In this document: positions 51,975 to 61,065 of the stretch, piece by piece
Layout of the letters: the number at the start of each line of letters is the position of its first letter
Numbering within the stretch: the stretch's first letter is position 1
Origin: CAZOZZ01 sp965262425
GTDB lineage: Bacteria; Acidobacteriota; Terriglobia; 20CM-2-55-15
Direction: 5' to 3'
Assembly (NCBI GenBank): GCA_965262425.1
Contig: OZ253536.1
Location: 3,844,001 to 3,908,000 of the forward strand
DNA length: 64,000 nucleotides
Notes under the pieces: generated by a model
Databases searched by the model: none
Told to the model about the DNA's origin: nothing
The model's input: the letters and a program-made list of their open reading frames with translations, nothing else
Made by a program: the position numbers and the translations under genes

Positions 51975-54086
51975 TAGAATCTGCGCCCTGAGTTCCGTAT
52001 CCGAGACGAATGTCGTCGCTCGCGGGCTGCCGTCGATCAGAAGCCTCGCCCCGGGAATGAACCCAGATCCACGAACCGTGAGCGCGAATCCGGACGCACC
52101 CGCGACCACCGGCACAGGCTGACCGCTGAGTTCGTCAAGCCGCGGCGGAGTGTCGCCGATCACGAAGATAACCGGGGCCGACTCGACGGAATCTCCCGAG
52201 GGGCTGGGGTTTCGGACGACGAGATTCACCTCCAGCGGAGTGGACAGCAACGTTGCATCAACTCGTGCGACCAGGATTTCGCTGCTGACGAACGTCGTCG
52301 GCAGTTCGGTGGTTTCAATGAGGACTACGCTGTCGCCGATGAAAGGACCGCCCTCGACAACGATGTCGCCCGACGCGGAGCCGACCGCCAGGCCGTCCGG
52401 TGTGACGGAGGTGATGGAAGGTTGGAGAAGCACTGCGGTGAAATCGTTCTCGCGACTGTTCTCTCCGTCGATGATGAACGAACGCTGGGACGGCTCGATG
52501 TCGAAGCCCAGGGCCTCGGCGCGCACGCTGTAGCTGCCTGGCAACAGATCCCGGAAAAGAAACGTACCGTTCAAGTCGGTCAGAGTGGTTCTCGATGTTG
52601 GTCCTAGAAGCTCGACCGTGATTCCCCGCACTCCCGCGCCACCGGAGCGCACGACCCCGACGGCGAGGTTGCTGGTCCGCGGTGCAGGCTCAAACTCTGA
52701 GGACGCAGGCAATGCTCGGAGCAGGGAGAGGGCCGTGCCGTCGGAGCGTCCCTCGACTCCGCCGGCCTCGATGGGAAGATCGGAGCGGACGAGCACGAAT
52801 CCGTTGCCCTGCGCTTCGGGAAACAACTGGGCCAGTGAAGGTGTGATTCGTGTCGCTCCTGGAACGACGGCTCTAGTGCCTGAAACCGTCTCACCGTCGT
52901 CGAGCACGAATGTCAGCTCCAGATTGGCGTCGATCGCGCCCGGGTTGAACAGGTTCAACCCGAGGAAGAATCCGCTTCCGACCCGGCGTGTCTGGTAGAC
53001 GAAGTCGCTCCTCGCCTCGGTGCCCGTGGGAACGAGGGCAAGACTCGGCTGGGAAACCTGTCCGACCGCCACGACGGCGCTTAACGATGCGGTCCCCTCG
53101 ACGCTGACCGAGCCAATCACAAGCCCGGTGGTCAAAAGGCCAAAGAGATCTTCGATCGTCTCGCTGTTGGAAGCACGAGCGGGAAGCTCGATCGATGCCG
53201 GATTGTTCGAAGCCGGGACTATTGCGCCGTCGAGGTCCCGCGCCGATACGTTGACCGTCTGCGCGCCGTTCGAATTGTTCACCACCTGGAGTATCGAGAA
53301 GTACCCGTCTCCCTGGACGAAGAGAGGAACATCGGCCGTGGGTCCCTGATTCTGCACCACCAGTCCCGGCACGTACGCCAGATCCGTCCGGGGCACGCCA
53401 CCCGCACTGTCAGGCGTAAAGTTGCGGATAAGGGCGGAAGAAGCGAGCTCGCGGCCGCCCAGGAAGAAATTCGAACTTCGGACGACGATGGATGCCACGG
53501 CCTCCGAGAACACGGACTCGTTGATCGTCTGATTCGAACCGACACTCCGCGGGCGCGTGCCGATCTGCGTCCCGTCGGCGCCGATCAACACGACCGTGAC
53601 CTGCGCGTCGAGGGCCCCGGGATTGAAGATCTTGAGGTCGATCGTCGCGAACGCAGGAGCGAAAGGGATCACAACCTCGATGCCCGGAGTGACAGGTGTC
53701 AGGTGCTCGAACGATCCTTCATCCTCGAAGATCGTCGCCGTGACAGCCACGGGCAACGCACTCGAAATGACGGTACTCCCCCCGAAGTCCTCGATGTCGA
53801 GCGATTCAGCGGTGAAACGCGTTTGTTTGCCCGGGGCGAGCGTCAGGGTCCTGACGTCGGCGTCACCCGACGCGTTGAAGAAAGACGCGGTCACGACAGC
53901 AGTGTCACTGTTGACGTTGCCAATTGTGAACTCCGTTGCCGACGTCGTACCGGGATAGATGTAGGTCTCACTGGCCTGGCCAAGGGCAGGCCCGGGCAGG
54001 AATAGGAAAATGGCGCCAATTGAGATGATCCAAAGCGCTGCGCCGCGGGCTGAATTCAACCGTGTAGTCTTAGCTGTTATCGACAT
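51975..54086 (-). pseudogene. Secreted IPT/TIG and carboxypeptidase-regulatory-like protein, 5' part
   Basis: About 704 residues from ATG 54086. Signal region ALWIISIGAIFLFLPGPALG-QA. N-terminal half has repeated strand-rich blocks (SETIEDLFGLLTTGLVIGSV). Around residue 490-560 is a CarboxypepD_reg-like domain (VVRSGGAGVRGITVELLGPT ... GTFLFRDLLPGSYSVRAEAL), then IPT repeats (SITSVTPDGLAVGSASGDIV). Cut at RAQIL by IS630. Probably a cell-surface or adhesin-like protein, in an operon with the outer-membrane barrel gene, 4 nt downstream of it. Confidence 0.8.
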
Positions 54087-54089
54087 TCT

Positions 54090-54806
54090 TTAATTCCAGA
54101 GTTTTATCGTGATCCCCACAGACACTTCAGCGCTGTGGAGCAGGTTGTTCAGGGGCAATACCGTCACGGTCGGGTCTTCGGAGGAATCCGGCAGACCGAA
54201 GGTCGGGCTGCGAGAGAGAAACCCCCGAACATCGAACCGAACGCCGAACATGCCGTTGAGCCGCCGGCGGACGCCAAACCCGTAGTTCAACGAAAAACAG
54301 CCCGATTCGATCAGTTCGGAGATGTTGCCCTGCAGAGGGTCGCTGGCGATCCGCTTTGCCTCGGACGTCGGCCTGTAGATCGCGGCGCCGAGGCCGGCGC
54401 TGGCGAACGGAACGATGAAGCGCTCGTCAGTATCTTCGGTACCGAGGGGGTAGTACAGAACGTTTGCTCCGAACTGGTGGACCTGAGTCGGCAACTCGAG
54501 TGGTCGAGTCGCATTGTCGGCTCGTGTGAAAGTAGCGGTGGTCGATTGGTAACCGTAATATGCCTCCGATCCCCACTTGCCCTTCGTAAGAAAGTTGATG
54601 CGGAGGCCGCTCCGCAACCCGTCTTCCATGCTGAACGTGAGCGGAATCGGAGTCGGCGACTGCGGCTCGCCAATTTCAAAGCTCTCGGTCGTGAAGAGGG
54701 ACCAACCGCCGTATAGATTCAATTCCCCACCGCTCTGAGAAAACAGAGGCACCGAACCGAGAATCAACATCAGCAACGCGAACAGCGCCTCTCTTCGTAT
54801 TTGCAT
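54090..54806 (-). CDS. Outer-membrane beta-barrel protein
   Basis: 238 aa from ATG 54806 (AAGGAG 9 nt upstream). Signal MQIRREALFALLMLILGSVP-LFSQ. The mature part alternates amphipathic strands (GSEAYYGYQSTTATFTRADN; NVLYYPLGTEDTDERFIVPF; AASGLG-type turn; NGMFGVRFDVRGFLSR) and ends SAEVSVGITIKLWN, with a penultimate Trp and aromatic C-terminal pattern. OmpA-like/porin-family eight-strand barrel is likely. Next gene starts 4 nt after its stop. Confidence 0.75.
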   Translation of the reverse strand: MQIRREALFALLMLILGSVPLFSQSGGELNLYGGWSLFTTESFEIGEPQSPTPIPLTFSMEDGLRSGLRINFLTKGKWGSEAYYGYQSTTATFTRADNATRPLELPTQVHQFGANVLYYPLGTEDTDERFIVPFASAGLGAAIYRPTSEAKRIASDPLQGNISELIESGCFSLNYGFGVRRRLNGMFGVRFDVRGFLSRSPTFGLPDSSEDPTVTVLPLNNLLHSAEVSVGITIKLWN

Positions 54807-55057
54807 ATTCAAAGACTCCTTCCGGACAGTTCCTACTAAACGACGCAAAGCGAGGTTGGAGACGTTAGACCGTTCAGAAGCCGGATTCGCATGTTAAAGA
54901 GTGTTAAACCCACGTTCACCATTGGTTACTCCACTTTGCCATCCCGCGTTGTGCATACATCTTCAGGACAGGGGCTGCAAAAGGGGGACGGCGGCTGCTG
55001 TCAGGCTGTAGCCGGGCAATGGCGCCGAGAATATAGAGGCAAAGGACCACAGTTGAT

Positions 55058-55130
55058 CCTGCTCCGTATTCTCATCGCGAACTCTCAGTGCCATCAGGCG
55101 GATGATCGGCTCATCGTTCCTACTCCTCAC
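55058..55130 (-). pseudogene. Adaptor 5' end remnant (set C)
   Basis: DNA matches the start of the set A adaptor gene: TTGATCCTGCTCCGTATT.TC and GTGCCATC..GCGGATG. Only the first ~25 codons' worth of sequence remain, with indels. The stretch 54807-55057 shows nothing else recognisable. Confidence 0.55.
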
Positions 55131-55181
55131 CTTTATTGGACCCCAATCTTGTAAAGGAACAGTGTGGAGCGCCGGGCAGAA

Positions 55182-55200
55182 TTGTTAGGGAAACGTAAAG
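55182..55200. promoter_or_regulatory. Putative response-regulator box, set C remnant
   Basis: TTGTTAGGGAAACGTAAAG, with TTGTAAAGG about 30 bp to the left, in the same spacing as set A. Followed by the broken regulator start. Confidence 0.45.
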
Positions 55201-55241
55201 GTGGTTCAGTTACGAGCTACGAGAGGCTAATAATGGTAGAG

Positions 55242-55340
55242 ATGATCGACCCACCCGAGTCCAGGCACGCAAGACACGGCCTCTGATCATCGATGACGAC
55301 ACGCAGCTCTGCTGGGTGATTCAGGAGTACCTGTAACGAC
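55242..55340 (+). pseudogene. Response-regulator 5' remnant (set C)
   Basis: ATGATCGACCCACCCGAGTC and CATCGATGACGACACGCAGC align with the starts of the regulators at 44155 and 59782 (MTDQPSPGKTRLLVIDDDTK). Indels and stops make it non-coding; homology ends at about GAGTACCTG. Confidence 0.65.
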
Positions 55341-55418
55341 TCCGTCCTCGAATCCTGCCGATCGATTCCAGAACGGCGTTCGCGTGACGCATCAAGTCGC
55401 TTGTCTCTGACTGGCAGG

Positions 55419-55492
55419 TCACTCATACCGCAGCGCGTCGATCGGCTCCAGTGAGGCGGCCTTGTGAGCCGAGTAGTACCCAAAGAAGATCC
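55419..55492 (-). pseudogene. MacB permease 3' end remnant (set C), distal piece
   Basis: Minus strand reads FFGYYSAHKAASLEPIDALR then YE and stop, the C-terminus of a MacB-type permease. The preceding piece lies at 57267-57368 beyond the MITE and IS256. Confidence 0.8.
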
Positions 55493-55809
55493 GCCTCCTC
55501 CGCAGAATTTGTGGGCAGTCCAAAGGCCTGTGCGCACATAAGTAATTGAAACAAAGTACCTTATTCTTTTGTTCGACGGCGAATATTCCAGTACCCACTT
55601 CGGTCGGACGCCTACACCCGGTGCCCGGAGCCCCCGCCGGAGGCCCCGTTCCCCATCGCCCACACCAGCCGACACCGCGGAGCGCAGCCGAGGGTCAAGG
55701 CCGGCGCAGCCGCCGAGCTTGCGAGGGAAGCCTTGAGGCTTGGCGAGCACCGTGGTCTCCTCAAGCGGCGATGGAAGACGGTTTTACCCACAAATTCTGC
55801 GGAAGACCC
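55493..55809 (+). mobile_element. 317-bp MITE, copy 3, in a permease remnant
   Basis: Perfect 8-bp duplication GAAGATCC at 55485-55492 and 55810-55817. A third GAAGATCC follows the adjacent IS256 (57259-57266), so both elements used the same 8-bp target. Confidence 0.88.
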
Positions 55810-55817
55810 GAAGATCC

Positions 55818-57258
55818 GAGTCAATCCCATTCTTAGTTGAAACTCTCCACGGCTCACGATTGGTCACGCAACCTTCTTCTTCGATCTCGTCGACGTCTTC
55901 GCCTCAATCTTCAGCTCCCGCCTGAGGGCTTCGCGGAGCTTTGGAAGATGACGGTAGCCGATCACCTTCCTCAAGCGTGGTTCGATGTCGATGAGCGCCG
56001 TCGCCAACCAGCGCTGCCGCTGGCTCGAGTTCTTCCAATGATCGACCTTCGCGCACCTTTCCTCGACGAGGGCATTGACCGATTCCAAGCAATTCGTCGT
56101 CTTGAACGAACGGCCCAGGACCCCGTACACGCCGAGTCGATGCAACGTGAGGGTCTCCTCCAGGCCTTCCTCAAGGCTCGTAGCGGCCGATTGGTTTCGC
56201 TCCTCGAGCTCTCCATGGAGCTGTTCGAGGGCCGCCCGGGCTTCGTTGTACTCCGGGCGCTGGTACGCACGCTGAAGCCGCTTGCGCCACGCGGCTTGCT
56301 CGGTCTTCGACAGGTAGCTCACCACGTTCTCGCGTTTGTGCCATTGGCAGCGTTGGACCAGGGCTCGATTACCGAATGCCCGCTTGACTGCCGCGCGCAG
56401 ACCTTTGCCGCCGTCGACGATCACCAGCACGCCTTCAGAGATGTCCAGGCCTCGCTCCATCAATGAACGGAGAAACGGAGTCAGTACCTGCTCGTTCTCC
56501 GTACTCGTCTCCACGAAGCCTAAGAAGCGTTTGTCGCCCGTAATTGTGATGCCCAGGGCCACAACCATCGTGGCGTCGGCAAACATTTTCCCGTCCAGGA
56601 AGATCGCCACCACGTCCTCGGCCGACAGATCCCGCTCCTGCATCTCCCGAAGTTTCGCCCCACTCGCCTGGACGAATCCTCGAGACACCGTCGAGCTCGA
56701 CAATCCGATGGCTCCTGGAATCGCTTCCGCGGCCGACTCGTAGTTCCGGCAGGAGATCCCATAAAGCACACGTCTGAGAAGCAGTTCGTTCACCGCGCCA
56801 TCCGGACTGAGTTCCTCGTAGCTCCGAAGCGGAATCTCCCCGCCCGCCACGCTGCGCACTCGAGGCACCCGAACCGGCACCCGCTGGCCCCCGAGCCCCA
56901 CGGTCCCCGGATTACTCCCGTGTCGCCGGCCCCTCAACGTCGCCTCCTTTCGCGCGTATCGCTCACCCGCCAACGCCTTCACTTCCTCGTCGAGCAACTC
57001 CTCCACGTGCATCAACCCCAGTGGGATCAACGCCCGAATCATCTCCACCTTCGAGTCCAATTCCAGTCCCGAGTATTCCTCCCGGCTCAGGACCTCGACC
57101 TCACCCAGCACACGCGACTTCTTGCGTTTCTTCACCGAACGTAACAGACTGCTCATCTCGGCTCCTTTCTCTTACAGGCTTGATGTTGTTTCTTCCAATA
57201 CCATCAAACCATAGGGTTTGGAGCCGTTTCAATTTCCAACTAAGATTGGCACACTTTC
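55818..57258 (-). mobile_element. IS256-family element, complete
   Basis: 1441 bp. Ends GAGTCAATCCCATTCTTAGT and GAAAGTGTGCCAATCTTAGT align in register (TCTTAGTTG and ACGGCTC shared). Flanked by GAAGATCC on both sides (55810-55817 and 57259-57266), an 8-bp duplication as expected for the family. Confidence 0.85.
55864..57156 (-). CDS. IS256/Mutator-type transposase
   Basis: 430 aa. Mutator-family core: DVVAIFLDGKMFADATMVVA (first Asp), GVLVIVDGGKGLRAAVKRAF (second Asp), ALVQRCQWHKRENVVSYLSK (the C-x2-H motif) and RSFKTTNCLESVNALVEERC (Glu within the N-x-E region). Basic C-terminal tail (STRSKKKVA). Intact. Confidence 0.92.
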   Translation of the reverse strand: MSSLLRSVKKRKKSRVLGEVEVLSREEYSGLELDSKVEMIRALIPLGLMHVEELLDEEVKALAGERYARKEATLRGRRHGSNPGTVGLGGQRVPVRVPRVRSVAGGEIPLRSYEELSPDGAVNELLLRRVLYGISCRNYESAAEAIPGAIGLSSSTVSRGFVQASGAKLREMQERDLSAEDVVAIFLDGKMFADATMVVALGITITGDKRFLGFVETSTENEQVLTPFLRSLMERGLDISEGVLVIVDGGKGLRAAVKRAFGNRALVQRCQWHKRENVVSYLSKTEQAAWRKRLQRAYQRPEYNEARAALEQLHGELEERNQSAATSLEEGLEETLTLHRLGVYGVLGRSFKTTNCLESVNALVEERCAKVDHWKNSSQRQRWLATALIDIEPRLRKVIGYRHLPKLREALRRELKIEAKTSTRSKKKVA

Positions 57259-57266
57259 GAAGATCC

Positions 57267-57368
57267 CGATACCGGCGGCAAACACGAAGGAGATTACGGT
57301 GGCCTCCGGCGAAACGAGTGTCGGCCAATTCATCAGATGCGCAATACCGACTGACAGACCCGCGCCGA
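57267..57368 (-). pseudogene. MacB permease remnant (set C), proximal piece
   Basis: Minus strand reads GAGLSVGIAHLMNWPTLVSP, then EATVISFVFAAGIGIF, nearly identical to the set A permease. Continuous with 55419-55492 after removal of IS256 and MITE. The 5' part of the gene is gone; homology stops at 57368 where another gene fragment begins. Confidence 0.85.
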
Positions 57369-57623
57369 TACAAGTCCACGCGCCTGCTGCCTCGCTAACG
57401 GCAGGCACTCCACAAGGTAAATCGTATGGCCGTAAACGTGAATGTAATACCAGGCGTCCTCGGTGATGATGTTGAAAAAGTCTTCGCGTTTGATGTCCAT
57501 GGCGATTTGGATCTCGCCGTCCAGCGCGTTTTCCAGCGAGCGAACGTGCGGTTCCAGAGTCGGATTCAGCGCTACGATCCGATAGTGTGCAGGCGGTTGC
57601 CATGCGACTTTCGGTCTGTTCAT
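57333..57623 (-). CDS. Small hypothetical protein, 3' end replaced by permease sequence
   Basis: 96 aa from ATG 57623. MNRPKVAWQPPAHYRIVALN and LEPHVRSLENALDGEIQIAM are protein-like; DAWYYIHVYGHTIYLVECLP suggests strands. The last ~15 residues come from antisense permease DNA, so the native C-terminus is lost. Family not recognised. Upstream lies the set D promoter remnant. Confidence 0.4.
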   Translation of the reverse strand: MNRPKVAWQPPAHYRIVALNPTLEPHVRSLENALDGEIQIAMDIKREDFFNIITEDAWYYIHVYGHTIYLVECLPLARQQARGLVSARVCQSVLRI

Positions 57624-57664
57624 TCCTAGTCTCTCCTTGAGCCTCCCCGAGTGTGCTCGATCAG

Positions 57665-57835
57665 GGCAGTCAGGTTTAAGGCAAGCGCCTGATCCTGGTC
57701 CGTATTCTCATTCTTGACCCTCCGAGCCATCTGCGGAATCATGCTCCACGTTTCCTGCTATTCACTTCTATTGGACCCCACACTCGTTAGAAGGAACTGT
57801 GAGGCGCGTCAGGAGAATTGTTAAGAATCGTAAAG
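57665..57835. promoter_or_regulatory. Set D promoter remnant with response-regulator box
   Basis: Includes an adaptor-start remnant (GATCCTGGTCCGTATTCTCA, GAGCCATCTGCGGAA), then ATTGGACCCCACACTCGTTA and the box TTGTTAAGAATCGTAAAG at 57818-57835. Same order as in sets A and C. The M48 gene begins (3' end) at 57840, so any rightward regulator gene has been lost here. Confidence 0.45.
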
Positions 57836-57839
57836 TGTT

Positions 57840-58892
57840 TCAGTAAGGGCGGCGAGTTGCCCTATGGTTTGTCGCTCTTCGCATCAACGACGGTTGGCTG
57901 GTTTCGTTCGATCCGGTGAGGACTTTCCTCCGGCGCAGCACCGGAGGATCGTCATCGTCGGTCTCAGTTGTTTCGTCGGATGCGGGCTCCCGCCCAAGGG
58001 AGCCGGTTCGTTCACTATCGGCGGAGCGATGGCCATCAAGGGCCAACAACTGGCCCTTGATGGCTTCGAATTCGAGCGTTGAGCTGACGTATTGTTCTCG
58101 CGCTGGGAGGATCTCTTCTATATTCTCCCTGGTCTTGCCGATTCGATCCTCCGTTGCCGGATGTGACGAAAACAGCGTCGAAATGCTTCCGGGCTGAGAT
58201 GTCTCCTGTGCCTGAAGGGTTTCGAACATGCTGATCATGGCGGCAGGATCGTAGCCGGCAAGGTACATGTACTGGATTCCGAGAAGATCGGCCTCCTCTT
58301 CCGCGCTGCGGGAAAACTTGAGGAAAGTCACCGGGACCAGGAATCCGGCGGCCTGTTGGGCGACGGCACCTCCAGTCCCACCGAGGAATATCAGCGGCAT
58401 CGTCGCGAGGCTGACAAGCTGCTCCTTCGACTGGTTTTCGGTACCGTGGCGCGCGGTGACGTGGGCGATTTCATGCGCGAGCACACCGGCCAGCTCCGCC
58501 TCGGAGTTGGCGACCGCGATCAAACCCGCGTTGACATACAGATAGCCACCGGGCAGCGCGAAGGCATTAATTTCGTCCGAATCGACCACCTTGATCGTAA
58601 ACGGAATCTCGGCGTCGGAACTGCGAACCAGATTCTGGCCGATGCGGTTCACGTATTCGGTGATAATTGGGTCCCTGATGAGAGAGAGCTCACGTTCGAG
58701 CTCGACCGCCAGTTGCCGACCGAGTTGCATCTCCTCCTCGATCGACGTGAAGTTGATGCTTCCGCTGTTGATGTCTCGGCTACCGATGTTCTCGATATCG
58801 GCGTTCTTCTGGTCTCCAGCCGTCGCGGGGATTGCGAGAGCGAGAGCCAGAACCAATGTCAGAAGTGGCTGTACCCGTATTGTCGTCGTCAT
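57840..58892 (-). CDS. Periplasmic M48-family zinc metalloprotease (BepA/LoiP-like)
   Basis: 350 aa from ATG 58892 (GGAG 6 nt upstream). Signal RVQPLLTLVLALALAIPATA-GD. Catalytic HEIAHVTARHG near residue 140 (two zinc His, Glu), third ligand Glu in SRSAEEEADLLGIQYMYLAG; SSHPATEDRIGK is the typical C-terminal site. Long acidic/low-complexity tail (ETTETDDDDPPVLRRRK). Family members degrade misfolded envelope or outer-membrane proteins. Downstream of the BON gene in one operon, divergent from a regulator/kinase pair: an envelope-stress module. Confidence 0.9.
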   Translation of the reverse strand: MTTTIRVQPLLTLVLALALAIPATAGDQKNADIENIGSRDINSGSINFTSIEEEMQLGRQLAVELERELSLIRDPIITEYVNRIGQNLVRSSDAEIPFTIKVVDSDEINAFALPGGYLYVNAGLIAVANSEAELAGVLAHEIAHVTARHGTENQSKEQLVSLATMPLIFLGGTGGAVAQQAAGFLVPVTFLKFSRSAEEEADLLGIQYMYLAGYDPAAMISMFETLQAQETSQPGSISTLFSSHPATEDRIGKTRENIEEILPAREQYVSSTLEFEAIKGQLLALDGHRSADSERTGSLGREPASDETTETDDDDPPVLRRRKVLTGSNETSQPSLMRRATNHRATRRPY

Positions 58893-58985
58893 CTTGTACT
58901 CCATTAGTCTGTTTGTCTGTCTGGCCTGCCGAATGGCTGAACCCACACGACATCGGCGCCAGAACAGTGAGCGCCCCGACACCGT

Positions 58986-59612
58986 TTAACCCTCTCGGCC
59001 CTCAGATCGTTCAACACGAAGATCGTTCCGGACCTCGAAGAACCCAGCGACGCTTCGGGCCAGGGTCGCGGCAAGCTGGCTGTCCATCTCGGAACTGACC
59101 GCTCCTTTTAGCGTGACCGTTCCGTGGTCGACGATGATGTGAATAGAGGATGCCCCCCCGACGCCGTAGTGGTGGAGCGGGGAGTTCCAGTTGTAAATCG
59201 CATGATAGAGGGCCGCGCGCGACTGGTCATCGAACCCGGAAGCCGGTAGCAGTTCAATCTCGTTGAAGACACGCGAGACCTCTTCGATTTCCCCCATGCG
59301 TTGTTCGATGTTGGACTTGAGGCCGGCCGTCACGACGTCTCCCTGCAGGACCACCGTTCCGTCCCGCATGATCTCTGCTTCCAGCCAGTCGAAAACGGAA
59401 TACTCGGGAACCGTTGCCAGTTCATGCCGGATACTGTTCGCGAGGCTCGACTGCTCCTGACGGAGTGTCTCGTCCAGCCCAGGGGCTTGCCGCAGTTCAG
59501 GTTCGTTTTGCACCTGATTCATGGCCGCCGATGTAACTTCGCCCCACATTGCGATGTTGGGCGACGTAAGGGCCATCAGAACCAGAGCTGTGCTCGCGAT
59601 TAGATTGGACAT
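58986..59612 (-). CDS. Exported BON-domain protein
   Basis: 208 aa from ATG 59612 (GGAGGG 8 nt upstream). Signal MSNLIASTALVLMALTSPNI-AMWGE. Two BON domains: about 60-120 (LEAEIMRDGTVVLQGDVVTA then GLKSNIEQRMGEIEEVSRVF) and 130-200 (GGASSIHIIVDHGTVTLKGA then VSSEMDSQLAATLARSVAGF). BON proteins such as OsmY act in the periplasm under envelope or osmotic stress. First gene of the operon with the M48 protease. Confidence 0.88.
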   Translation of the reverse strand: MSNLIASTALVLMALTSPNIAMWGEVTSAAMNQVQNEPELRQAPGLDETLRQEQSSLANSIRHELATVPEYSVFDWLEAEIMRDGTVVLQGDVVTAGLKSNIEQRMGEIEEVSRVFNEIELLPASGFDDQSRAALYHAIYNWNSPLHHYGVGGASSIHIIVDHGTVTLKGAVSSEMDSQLAATLARSVAGFFEVRNDLRVERSEGREG

Positions 59613-59719
59613 TTCTAAAACCCTCCTTTGCCGGGGATACCTGGGAATTCAGGTTCTTCCCTGCCTATTTCAATTGGACTGCAAGCTTGTAAAGGCCTTG
59701 TGTCGAGGGGTAGGGAGAA

Positions 59720-59738
59720 TTGTTAAGGAAACGTAAGG
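59720..59738. promoter_or_regulatory. Putative response-regulator box, set E
   Basis: TTGTTAAGGAAACGTAAGG, identical to set A, with TTGTAAAGG about 30 bp to the left. Lies between the BON gene and the regulator gene and could serve both directions. Confidence 0.5.
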
Positions 59739-59781
59739 GTGTTTCAGTTGCGAGCTACGATAGGCTAATAATGGTATTGCG

Positions 59782-60519
59782 ATGACCGACCAACCAAGTC
59801 CAGGCAAGACACGGCTTCTTGTCATCGATGACGACACGAAGCTCTGCCGACTGATCAAGGAGTACCTCGCACCGCTAGGCTACGATGTTTCCATGGCTCA
59901 CACCGGACCGGAAGGTCTGGCGCGGGCGGTCGAAGAAGATTTCGAGGCGATCATTCTGGACGTGATGCTTCCGGGAATGGACGGCCTGGAAGTCTTGCGT
60001 CGACTCCGGGAGCGGACGAGCGTACCGGTGCTGATGCTGACAGGCCTCGGGGAAGAGTCAGACCGAATTGTCGGCCTCGAGGTGGGTGCCGACGACTATT
60101 TGCCGAAGACGTTTTCGACAAGGGAACTCCTGGCCCGATTGCGAGCCGTTATTCGACGCGCTCGAATCACGGCATCTCGGAAGGGCGATGTCCGCGAACC
60201 GGCCGTCGTTGTCGGAGACCTTCGAATCGATCCGGAGACTCGTGTTGCTACTCTCAGCGATGAGCCACTGATGCTGACCGCTGTGGAATTCGACATTCTT
60301 CTCGTTCTGGCACGCGCGTGTGGCCGAGTCCAGACACGAGGACAGTTGCTGCTCCAGGTTGCCGACAGGGACTTCGAGGTCTTCGATCGCTCGATCGACG
60401 TGCATATCTCTTCGATACGCCGTAGGCTGGGCGACGACGCCCACTCACCACGATTCATCCAGACGATTCGATCCGTCGGCTACGTGCTACTGAAGCCGGA
60501 AACGGAGACCCCCCAATGA
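59782..60519 (+). CDS. OmpR-family response regulator (CpxR-like), set E
   Basis: 245 aa, paralogue of 44155-44892. Acidic pocket DDD, phosphoacceptor D60 in AIILDVMLPGMDG, Lys in DDYLPKTFSTRELLARLRAV, and the C-terminal winged helix (SIDVHISSIRRRLGDDAHSP). The receiver half differs from set A at many positions, but 60151-60311 is identical in DNA. Overlaps the kinase gene by ATGA. Confidence 0.92.
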   Translation: MTDQPSPGKTRLLVIDDDTKLCRLIKEYLAPLGYDVSMAHTGPEGLARAVEEDFEAIILDVMLPGMDGLEVLRRLRERTSVPVLMLTGLGEESDRIVGLEVGADDYLPKTFSTRELLARLRAVIRRARITASRKGDVREPAVVVGDLRIDPETRVATLSDEPLMLTAVEFDILLVLARACGRVQTRGQLLLQVADRDFEVFDRSIDVHISSIRRRLGDDAHSPRFIQTIRSVGYVLLKPETETPQ

Positions 60520-61065
60520 GCGCCCGTCTGTCGCTCACGGTCAAGATCGGGTTCCTCGCGACGATCAACGTCCTGCTCCTGACTGCAGTTCTGGTGGCCT
60601 TCGCAACCGTGCAGTTTCGGCTCGACCTGGAGTCGTTCCTGGTCGCTCCGGCGAGGGACCGCATTCTGGCAACCTCTCGGCTTCTCGCTCTGGAACTCGC
60701 CGAGACCGCCATCGACGAGCGGGAGGCCCTGCTGGAAGCGTACTCCGACGAGTACGGGGTCCGCTTTCACCTTGTGAACCTCAATGGCACGGGTCTGATC
60801 GGGCCGAGCGTCGAACTCCCACCTCAGGTGGTCGAACGCTTGCCGCGACGGCGCGGTGCTCGCGCCCCCCGCCTATCAATCTCGGCCACCTCGGGCAGGG
60901 GGCCTGTTTTCATGGTGGCGACGTCAAACCCGACCCGCTACTGGGCTGGAGTCCGTATTCCGGTGCTCGATCCGACTGGCGCAACGTCGATGTCGGCAGT
61001 CCTGCTCCTGGTCTCCGACTCCTTGTTGGGCAATCAGTTTTTCTTCGACCCGAACCCGTGGCTAG

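Noticed and set aside
55493..57258. A single composite element made of MITE plus IS256
   Set aside because: Each part has its own inverted ends and its own perfect 8-bp duplication, so they are two insertions, and other MITE copies stand alone.
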